NCBI GenBank assembly: GCA_017379815.1
Contig: JAFNVK010000151.1
Span: forward strand, 1-8,647
Direction: 5' to 3'
Length of the DNA: 8,647 nt
From: Clostridia bacterium
GTDB lineage: Bacteria; Bacillota; Clostridia; Oscillospirales; CAG-272
Each line of letters starts with the position of its first letter. Position 1 is the stretch's first letter. Under the pieces are notes generated by a model. That model had not been told where the DNA came from. It did not search any database and saw nothing but the letters and a program-made list of their open reading frames with translations. The position numbers and the translations under genes are program-made. Shown piece after piece: positions 1-5,545 of this stretch.

Positions 1-1
1 C

Positions 2-406
2 GTGACCGTGATCACCAACAGCCTTGACGTGATGAGCCTGCTCTCGCGCTACGACGTCAAGCTCTATTGCCCCGGCGGAACGCTCTCTCGGGAGAACAAA
101 ACCGTCCTCGTCGGAGGCTATACGCAGGAGTTTTTGCGCAGAATTCACGCAGACGTGGCCTTCTTTTCGGTGCAGGCCGTCAATGCAGACGGACGCTTCT
201 ACGATTGCTATTCCGAGGAGGTGGCCGTGCGCAACGTGCTGATCCAAGGTGCCGACCGCCGCGTCCTGCTCTGCGACAGCAGTAAGTGGAACCGCACCTC
301 CACCTTCCTGCAAGGGCACGTGAAGGACATCGACTTCGTGGTCAGCGACCGCGACCTCAACGAGCTCTTCCACGATCCAACCCCCGAAAAATACGTCTTG
401 GCCTAA
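2..406 (+). CDS. DeoR-family transcriptional regulator, C-terminal sensor domain (5' partial)
   Basis: The visible 134 residues match the ligand-sensing (DeoRC) half of DeoR/GlpR-type repressors. These normally bind DNA through an N-terminal winged helix-turn-helix and respond to a phosphorylated sugar or nucleoside. Seen here: the T-N-S stretch near the beginning (family 'vTNsl'), a G-G-T turn at about residues 25–27, the A-D-V-A-F-F strand, and the D-S-S-K segment near residue 92 (family 'D-x-S-K'). The family is usually about 250 residues, so the helix-turn-helix half lies left of the window. The GTG at position 2 is just the first codon in frame, not a true start. It ends in TAA and is followed by a bidirectional terminator. 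The ligand and target operon cannot be told from this fragment. The family call is fairly secure; the function is inference. Confidence 0.85.
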   Translation: MTVITNSLDVMSLLSRYDVKLYCPGGTLSRENKTVLVGGYTQEFLRRIHADVAFFSVQAVNADGRFYDCYSEEVAVRNVLIQGADRRVLLCDSSKWNRTSTFLQGHVKDIDFVVSDRDLNELFHDPTPEKYVLA

Positions 407-457
407 TCCTTCTCTCTCCCCCCCGTGCAAAGTCCGCCAAGCCGCATAAGCAGGCAT

Positions 458-505
458 AAAAAACGAGCATCTCTGCAAATTTTGCAGGGATGCTCATTCG
501 TTTTT
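458..505. terminator. bidirectional intrinsic terminator between convergent genes
   Basis: A near-perfect inverted repeat spans 465–495. The arms GAGCATCTCTGCAAA and TTTGCAGGGATGCTC pair completely with one G·U wobble and leave almost no loop beyond the central T. An A-run at 458–463 supplies the U-tract for minus-strand transcripts, and T-rich 501–505 supplies it for plus-strand transcripts. It ends both the DeoR-type gene and the pseudouridine synthase cluster. The synthase stop codon (494–496) overlaps the edge of the hairpin. Confidence 0.85.
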
Positions 506-1513
506 CAGAAATTCTTCGTCCGTCGCGCCGGGAAAAAGCAGCTCGGTGACGCGCCGCATCTCGGGGGGCATGGGGCAAAGGACGTCCACGGCCTTCCCCG
601 TTGTCGGGTGGCAAAAATGCAGCTCTCCCGCGTGCAGGCACTGGCCCGACACGAGACTACGGTGGCATTTTTCAAAGCGCGTGCCGTCTCCGCCGTAAAC
701 GGGATCGCCGAGCAGCGGATGCCCGATGGAGGCCATGTGCACGCGGATCTGGTGCGTTCTGCCCGTCTCAAGCGCACAACGCAGGAGCGTAAACGCGTTT
801 CCGTCGCGCTCTCCCCTCGCCAGCACGCGCCAATGCGTGACGGCAGGGCGGGAGGTGACCGAAGGATCGCGAATAACGGCCATACGCTTGCGATCCACGG
901 GATGTCGCCCGATGGGAGCGTCCACCGTTCCCTCGTCCTCGCGCAGATTGCCCAGCACGATCGCGAAGTAGATGCGGTCAATGTGATGCCCCTTGAGCTG
1001 TGCGGAAAGAGCAAGATGGGAGGCGTCGTTCTTGGCCACCACCAAAAGGCCGCTCGTATCCTTGTCGATGCGATGCACGATGCCCGGGCGGATCACGCCG
1101 CCAATGCCCGAGAGCGAATTGCCGCAGTGATAGAGGAGCGCGTTGACCAGCGTTCCGTCCGGATTCCCCGGTGCGGGATGCACGACCATACCGCTCGGCT
1201 TGTTGACGACCAGAAGATCGGCGTCCTCGTAGCGTACGTCAAGCGGAATATCCTGCGCTCTCGCCTCGTCCGGCGTGGGATCGGGGAGCAGAAGAAGTAC
1301 CTCGTCTCCCTTTCGCAGGCGATAATTTTTGATCGACGTCCCTCCGTTTACGGTTGCCGCCCCCTGCTCGATCAGGCGAACGGCCGCCGAGCGCGTCAGC
1401 CCCGAGGCCTCGCTGAGATAGGCGTCAAGGCGCTTTCCCGCGTCCTCCTCCGTCACCTGCCAAAGCATCGGTTCATCGGAGGGGGAAAGCAGATCAATCC
1501 TCTCGTCCGTCAT
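494..1513 (-). CDS. rluD: RluA/RluD-family rRNA pseudouridine synthase (YlyB-like)
   Basis: The enzyme isomerises specific uridines in RNA to pseudouridine, probably in 23S rRNA. With the start at 1513 it is 339 residues. An S4 RNA-binding domain lies at about 25–80 (GKRLDAYL onward). The catalytic core follows, with V-N-K-P-S-G-M near 103–109 and the signature H-R-I-D-K-D-T-S-G at 147–155, where D150 is the expected catalytic aspartate. The family motif G-R-T-H-Q-I-R-V-H-M and L-L-G-D-P-V-Y-G-G come later. The ATG at 1513 is chosen over an in-frame ATG at 1537 because AGGAG sits seven bases before it and the extra eight residues look non-conserved. It overlaps the end of lspA by 20 bases, suggesting translational coupling. 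The position after lspA matches YlyB of Bacillus subtilis. The rluD symbol is by family; which uridines are modified is not shown. Confidence 0.93.
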   Translation of the reverse strand: MTDERIDLLSPSDEPMLWQVTEEDAGKRLDAYLSEASGLTRSAAVRLIEQGAATVNGGTSIKNYRLRKGDEVLLLLPDPTPDEARAQDIPLDVRYEDADLLVVNKPSGMVVHPAPGNPDGTLVNALLYHCGNSLSGIGGVIRPGIVHRIDKDTSGLLVVAKNDASHLALSAQLKGHHIDRIYFAIVLGNLREDEGTVDAPIGRHPVDRKRMAVIRDPSVTSRPAVTHWRVLARGERDGNAFTLLRCALETGRTHQIRVHMASIGHPLLGDPVYGGDGTRFEKCHRSLVSGQCLHAGELHFCHPTTGKAVDVLCPMPPEMRRVTELLFPGATDEEFLKNE

Positions 1514-2024
1514 TCTGCTTCTCCTCTGCGGCCTCAAGCTCGGCCTCCTCGCGGCGCAGGCGCCGCTCCTGCTTGATCTCGCGCACCACGTCGCAGATCA
1601 GGTAGGTGATCAGAATGCCCGAGCCCACCGTGACGAAGCAATCCGCCACGTTGAATACGGGAAAATCGATCAAGCGTACGTAGATAAAATCGATCACGTA
1701 TCCCAAAAGCACGCGGTCGATCATGTTGCCGATGCCGCCGCCGATGATCATGGCGATGGACACGCGCACCCACGGATTCTTCGGCTTCCAGCGGATCAGA
1801 TAGAACAAAAGTGCACCAATGGCGATCGTGGAGATCACCATGAACAGCCAACGTTGATTCTGGAGCATGCCAAAGGCCGCTCCCTTGTTGCGGACGAAGG
1901 AAAAATGTAGCACGCCCTCCCAGAGAAGCAGGTCCGCCTCCCCCTCAAGGAAGATCACCGCCAACCATTTGGTCAGCTGATCCGAGCAGACCGCAAAGAG
2001 AATGATGGCAAAGCACAGTATCAT
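1494..2024 (-). CDS. lspA: Lipoprotein signal peptidase (signal peptidase II)
   Basis: This membrane aspartyl protease cleaves the signal peptide of prolipoproteins just before the lipid-modified cysteine. At 176 residues it is close to the usual 150–170. Four hydrophobic segments are visible, at about 1–13, 58–78, 88–100 and 131–145. Both catalytic motifs are intact: G-N-M-I-D-R followed by G-Y-V-I-D-F (D112), and F-N-V-A-D (D128). The N-K-G-A-A-F-G motif is at 46–52. The start at 2024 is preferred over an in-frame ATG at 2081 because AAGGAG lies about seven bases upstream and the protein then begins directly with the first membrane helix. The last 27 or so residues form a highly charged cytoplasmic tail (KQERRLRREE onward), and the start of the next gene overlaps its coding sequence. 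It lies 128 bases after ileS. Confidence 0.96.
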   Translation of the reverse strand: MILCFAIILFAVCSDQLTKWLAVIFLEGEADLLLWEGVLHFSFVRNKGAAFGMLQNQRWLFMVISTIAIGALLFYLIRWKPKNPWVRVSIAMIIGGGIGNMIDRVLLGYVIDFIYVRLIDFPVFNVADCFVTVGSGILITYLICDVVREIKQERRLRREEAELEAAEEKQNDGRED

Positions 2025-2074
2025 TCCGTTTCTCCTTCCTGTTGTTTGTATCTTGTGTAAAAGAGACCTTCGGA

Positions 2075-2098
2075 GTGCCAAAATCCGTCTTTTGGCAC
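2075..2098. other. perfect 9-bp hairpin in the ileS–lspA spacer
   Basis: Arms GTGCCAAAA (2075–2083) and TTTTGGCAC (2090–2098) enclose a six-base loop. Neither side is followed by a clean T-run, so it does not look like an efficient terminator for minus-strand transcripts. It could be an mRNA processing or stability element between ileS and lspA. The structure is seen; the role is a guess. Confidence 0.5.
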
Positions 2099-2114
2099 CC
2101 CGTGGTCGCGTTTT

Positions 2115-2138
2115 GCGCTCCTATAAGGCAAGGAGCAC
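2115..2138. other. 8-bp hairpin just after the ileS stop codon
   Basis: Arms GCGCTCCT (2115–2122) and AGGAGCAC (2131–2138) pair over eight positions when one wobble is allowed, with an eight-base loop. A T-run (TTTTTT) follows only on the plus-strand side, at about 2144–2149, where no plus-strand gene needs ending. On the minus strand, the direction of ileS, an A-run follows instead, so read-through into lspA is expected. It may act as a 3' stabilising hairpin for ileS mRNA. Confidence 0.4.
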
Positions 2139-2152
2139 TGTCGTTTTTTCGG

Positions 2153-4954
2153 TTACAGCGTCAGGATCGACTTGCATCTTGCGCAGAGGAAGCCTCCCTC
2201 TGCATCCTGCTCGCCCTCGGCAGAATAGCTCCAGCAGCGGTCACACTTGCAGCCGTCGGCCGGCTCAACCAGCACGCCAAGACCGGACTCGCCCTCGGTA
2301 TGGGCAGCCTCGGGAGCATCCTCCTCGGAGAGGGTCACGCCCGAAACGATGAACACCGTCTCCAGCTCCTTGCCGAATGCACGCAGGAGCTCCTGCACCT
2401 CTGCATCCTTGGTGTAGAGCGTGATCTTGGCCTCAAGCGACTTGCCCACGCGCTTCTCGGCGCGCGCAAGCTCCAGCGCCTTCATCACGTCGTCACGCAG
2501 TGCAAAGAGGCGATTCCACTTCTCTGCCACCTCGGGGAATGCCCAAGCCTCGTTTACCTCAGGAAGTGCATTGAGGAATACGCTCTCGCGGTTATCGCTC
2601 TCCAGATGCGGGATCGCCTGCCACATCTCCTCACCCGTGAAGGCGAGAATGGGAGACAGAAGACGAACCAGCGCCGAAAGCACCAGATACATGGCGGTCT
2701 GCGCGCTTCTGCGTGCCTCACTGTCGGCGCGCTCGGTGTAAACGCGATCCTTGGTGATGTCAATGTAGAGCTTGGAGAGCTCGGTGGTGCAGAAATTGCC
2801 CACGCCGTGTGCGATGGTGTGGAACTCAAAGCGATCGTAAGCCGCACGCACCTCGCGCGTCAGATCGTTCATCGCGGAAAGGATCCACTTGTCGATCTCG
2901 CGGAGCGACTCGAGCGGAACCATATCCGTGTTGGGATCAAAATCGTAGAGATCCGCGATCAGAATGCGGACCGTGTTGCGGATCTTGCGGTAAGCGTCCG
3001 ACAGCTGCTTGAAGATCAGGTCGGAGACGCGAACGTCTACGCGGTAATCCGAGGACGCTACCCAGAGGCGGACGAGGTCGGCACCGTACTTGGCCACCAT
3101 GTCCAGAGGAGAGATAACGTTTCCGATGGACTTGTGCATTGCCTTGCCGTCTCCGTCCACGACCCAGCCGTGCGTCAGCACCGTGCGGTAGGGCGCCTGC
3201 GCCTCACCTCTCGCGCCGATGGCGGTCAGGAGCGAGGACTGGAACCATCCGCGGTACTGATCCGCACCCTCAAGATAGAGGTCGGAGGGCCACTCGTACT
3301 CCTCCTGATCCTCCATCACGGCAAAGTGGGAGGAGCCGGAGTCAAACCAGCCGTCCAGCGTGTCGGTCTCCTGCGTAAAGTGCTTGCCGCCGCAGTGCGG
3401 GCAGGCAAAGCCCTCGGGCAGAAGCTCTTCCGCGCTTCTCTCATACCAAACGTTCGAGCCGTACTCGCCAAAGAGCGCGGAAACGCGGGCAATGGTCTCG
3501 TCGTTGCAGATGGGCTTGCCGCAATCCTCGCAATAGAATACGGGAATGGGAAGTCCCCAATGGCGCTGACGGGAGATGCACCAATCGGCTCTCTCGCGCA
3601 CCATCTGCTTGATGCGGTCGCCGCCCCACTCGGGCAGCCATTCCACCTTCTCACAGGCCTCTACGGCCTCCTCCTTGAAGGCGTCCACCGAGCAGAACCA
3701 CTGGGGCGTTGCACGGAAGATGATGGAGTTCTTGCATCTCCAGCAGTGCGGATACTCGTGCTCGAACTCGCGGGAGGCAAAGAGCGCGCCCGTTTCCTTC
3801 ATGTCAGCAAGGATCGCCTCGTTGGAGGCATCGTAGCGAAGGCCTGCAAACTTGCCTGCCTCCTCGGTCTGGTATCCGCGGTCGTCCACGGGAACGAGGG
3901 GAGGAAGTCCGTAGCGGCGGCAGGTCACGTTATCGTCCGCACCAAAGCCGCCTGCGGTATGCACGCAGCCCGTTCCGCTATCCATGGTGACGTAATCCGC
4001 CGTTACCAGCAGACTGTCGCGATCCAGGAAGGGATGCTGGGCGGTCATGTACTCAAAGAAGCTGCCGGGATAGGTGGCAACCACCTCGTAGTCCTCAATG
4101 CCGCCCTCGGCCATGGTGTTGGCCGCCAGAGCCTCGGCGGTGACGTAATACTCGCCGTTCGCCGCCTTGATCACGGCGTAGCTCTCGGTGGGGTTGAGGG
4201 CGATGGCCTGGTTGCCGGGAAGGGTCCAGGTCGTGGTCGTCCAGATGATGAAATAGGTCTTTGCCGTATCGCAAACGCCCGAAAGCTTGCCGGCGTCGTC
4301 CTTGAGGGCAAACTTGACGTAGATGGAGGTACACTTGTCGGTCTTGTACTCGATCTCAGCCTCGGCCAGTGCGGTCTCATCGTTCGGGCACCAGTACACG
4401 GGCTTCAGACCCTTGTAGATGTAGCCCTTCTTATACATTTCGCCAAAGACGCGGATCTCGCGCGCCTCAAAGGCCTTGTCCATGGTGAGATAGGGCTTCT
4501 CCCAGTCGGCGCTCACGCCCAGACGAATGAACTGCTCCTTCTGCTTATCCACGAAATCCTGCGCGAATTTCTCGCACGCGGTGCGGAATTCGGGAATGGA
4601 CATATGCTTGCGGTCCAGCTTGTTCTGCTTGATGATGGCCGACTCAATGGGCATGCCGTGGTTATCCCAGCCGGGGGTGAAGGGCACGCGATAGCCCGTC
4701 ATCACGTGGGACTTGTTGATGAAATCCTTGAGGATCTTGTTCAGGGCGTGTCCCATGTGAATGTTGCCGTTGGAAAAGGGAGGGCCGTCGTGCAGAATAT
4801 AGAGCGGCTTGTCCTTTGCATTCTCCTGCATTTTGTTATACAGGTCGATGGAATCCCAATACCGAAGCATATCGGGCTCTCTCTGCGGAAGCCCTGCGCG
4901 CATGGGGAATTCGGTCTTTGGAAGATTGAGTGTGCTTGTGTAATCCTTTGCCAT
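2153..4954 (-). CDS. ileS: Isoleucyl-tRNA synthetase (bacterial type, class I)
   Basis: IleS attaches isoleucine to tRNA(Ile) in the cytoplasm and hydrolyses mischarged valine. It is 933 residues, normal for the bacterial form with a C-terminal zinc site. Seen in order: the HIGH-type motif H-M-G-H at 66–69 after G-P-P-F-S-N-G-N; a CP1 editing domain with the threonine-rich T-T-T-T-W-T-L-P-G-N segment and G-T-G-C-V-H-T-A-G-G-F-G-A-D-D (H332, D340/D341); W-C-I-S-R-Q-R-H-W-G; the KMSKS position read as K-A-M-H-K-S at 604–609; an anticodon-binding domain; and a C-terminal zinc knuckle C904/C907/C924/C927. The ATG at 4954 follows AGGAG by about nine bases and gives the usual N-terminus; the longer frame to 5068 runs into the terminator and antiterminator of the leader. 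A T-box controls it. Two motifs vary from the textbook form, P to G in the editing loop and A-M-H-K-S; the fold looks otherwise complete. Confidence 0.98.
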   Translation of the reverse strand: MAKDYTSTLNLPKTEFPMRAGLPQREPDMLRYWDSIDLYNKMQENAKDKPLYILHDGPPFSNGNIHMGHALNKILKDFINKSHVMTGYRVPFTPGWDNHGMPIESAIIKQNKLDRKHMSIPEFRTACEKFAQDFVDKQKEQFIRLGVSADWEKPYLTMDKAFEAREIRVFGEMYKKGYIYKGLKPVYWCPNDETALAEAEIEYKTDKCTSIYVKFALKDDAGKLSGVCDTAKTYFIIWTTTTWTLPGNQAIALNPTESYAVIKAANGEYYVTAEALAANTMAEGGIEDYEVVATYPGSFFEYMTAQHPFLDRDSLLVTADYVTMDSGTGCVHTAGGFGADDNVTCRRYGLPPLVPVDDRGYQTEEAGKFAGLRYDASNEAILADMKETGALFASREFEHEYPHCWRCKNSIIFRATPQWFCSVDAFKEEAVEACEKVEWLPEWGGDRIKQMVRERADWCISRQRHWGLPIPVFYCEDCGKPICNDETIARVSALFGEYGSNVWYERSAEELLPEGFACPHCGGKHFTQETDTLDGWFDSGSSHFAVMEDQEEYEWPSDLYLEGADQYRGWFQSSLLTAIGARGEAQAPYRTVLTHGWVVDGDGKAMHKSIGNVISPLDMVAKYGADLVRLWVASSDYRVDVRVSDLIFKQLSDAYRKIRNTVRILIADLYDFDPNTDMVPLESLREIDKWILSAMNDLTREVRAAYDRFEFHTIAHGVGNFCTTELSKLYIDITKDRVYTERADSEARRSAQTAMYLVLSALVRLLSPILAFTGEEMWQAIPHLESDNRESVFLNALPEVNEAWAFPEVAEKWNRLFALRDDVMKALELARAEKRVGKSLEAKITLYTKDAEVQELLRAFGKELETVFIVSGVTLSEEDAPEAAHTEGESGLGVLVEPADGCKCDRCWSYSAEGEQDAEGGFLCARCKSILTL

Positions 4955-5011
4955 GTTTCTCTCTCCTACTGTAAAAAATCCTTTTTGAATCGAATTGCTT
5001 GCCATGGACGC

Positions 5012-5049
5012 AAAAAACCGCCCCATAGCATTGCGTTGCCATGAGACGG
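5012..5049 (-). terminator. T-box regulated intrinsic terminator of the ileS leader
   Basis: On the minus strand, arms CCGUCUCAUGGCA (5049–5037) and UGCUAUGGGGCGG (5030–5018) pair over 13 positions, wobbles included, with a six-base loop. Six U residues (5017–5012) follow. The first nine bases of the 5' arm are the same bases that form the 3' arm of the antiterminator, the classic switch. It lies about 58 bases before the ileS start codon. Confidence 0.92.
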
Positions 5050-5294
5050 AACAGATCCGCGGTACCACTCATTTTCGCCCAAAGCGGGCGCACTCATCAG
5101 GGCTGCTTTCAGCCCTTTGACCTTAACGCGGTCCTACGTGCGCATCTACTGGCCGCTTCCCATACGGAGAAACGGGGGTTCGTGCGCCTGCTCGGAAGGG
5201 ATCCCGCTGAAAAGGTACCGACTGCGCACTTTCACCAACCGCACGCTCTCTGCAAGCCTTCCCTTTCCGGAGTTCTTCGTCATTGCATTTCTAC
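5012..5294 (-). promoter_or_regulatory. T-box leader (tRNA-Ile responsive) upstream of ileS
   Basis: The leader RNA senses the charging state of tRNA(Ile) and permits ileS transcription when the tRNA is uncharged. Read on the minus strand: stem I has a lower helix formed by 5272–5262 and 5199–5191, and the codon AUC (Ile) at 5202–5200 sits directly above it as the likely specifier. The distal part carries AGAGAG and GGUUGGUG, as in known T-boxes. A segment CCGCGUUAAGG matches the stem IIA/B region, and a small GGGCUG/CAGCCC hairpin (about 5115–5100) lies downstream. The antiterminator spans 5072–5041: AUGAG, the seven-base bulge UGGUACC (5067–5061) that pairs with the tRNA NCCA end, GCGG, a loop, then CCGU and CUCAU. 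Its 3' arm is shared with the terminator, so the two folds exclude each other. The T-box call is very secure; helix details were paired by eye. Confidence 0.95.
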
Positions 5295-5300
5295 CGTAAT

Positions 5301-5329
5301 AGTATAGCACACTTTTTTTTCGTTGTCAA
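5301..5329 (-). promoter_or_regulatory. sigma-A type promoter for the ileS T-box transcript
   Basis: On the minus strand, TTGACA (5329–5324) is a perfect -35 box and TATACT (5306–5301) a near-perfect -10 box, separated by 17 bases. Transcription would begin near 5294, giving a leader of about 340 bases before ileS. An A-rich spacer and T-rich surroundings fit a strong housekeeping promoter. Confidence 0.9.
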
Positions 5330-5330
5330 C

Positions 5331-5347
5331 CTCTTTTCCAAAAAGAG
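5331..5347. repeat. short AT-rich inverted repeat in the divergent region
   Basis: CTCTTTT (5331–5337) and AAAAGAG (5341–5347) form a 7-bp palindrome with a three-base centre, directly upstream of the ileS -35 box. It could be a protein-binding site or simply AT-rich promoter DNA; nothing else supports a role. Confidence 0.35.
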
Positions 5348-5397
5348 GCCTCGGCATTTCAGAAAAAAAGTAGTTTCTCCGCAAAATTGTGCACCTG

Positions 5398-5424
5398 CTC
5401 CAAAAAAAGCGGATTTTTTTTGAG
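5398..5424. repeat. A7/T8 inverted repeat between the divergent promoters
   Basis: CTC plus A7 (5398–5408) and T8 plus GAG (5414–5424) pair over ten of eleven positions around a GCGGA centre. It lies about 27 bases upstream of the lipoprotein promoter -35 box. Possible readings are an UP-like or curved-DNA element, an operator, or a weak terminator. The structure is seen; the role is unknown. Confidence 0.4.
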
Positions 5425-5450
5425 CATTCCTCCAAAATGAGAAGTTCCCC

Positions 5451-5479
5451 TTGACTTTTTGCCCTCAAGATGCTATAAT
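5451..5479 (+). promoter_or_regulatory. sigma-A type promoter for the lipoprotein gene
   Basis: TTGACT (5451–5456) and a perfect TATAAT (5474–5479) are separated by 17 bases. Transcription would start near 5486, leaving a leader of about 60 bases with a strong AAGGAG site before the ATG at 5546. The match to consensus suggests high basal expression. Confidence 0.9.
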
Positions 5480-5545
5480 TATTGTATATTACTGTAAGCA
5501 AATGCTTATCGGTATGTTAGAAAAACAACAAAAAAGGAGAACACG

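Noticed and set aside
425..1576. A 383-codon plus-strand frame opposite the pseudouridine synthase
   Set aside because: It begins within the terminator region, lacks a ribosome site, and its product is low-complexity and Arg-rich, the usual look of an antisense shadow.
2042..5044. A 1000-codon open frame on the plus strand opposite ileS
   Set aside because: It is fully antisense to a clear ileS with all its motifs, runs through the T-box terminator, and shows no recognisable domain. High GC at third codon positions leaves such mirror frames open.
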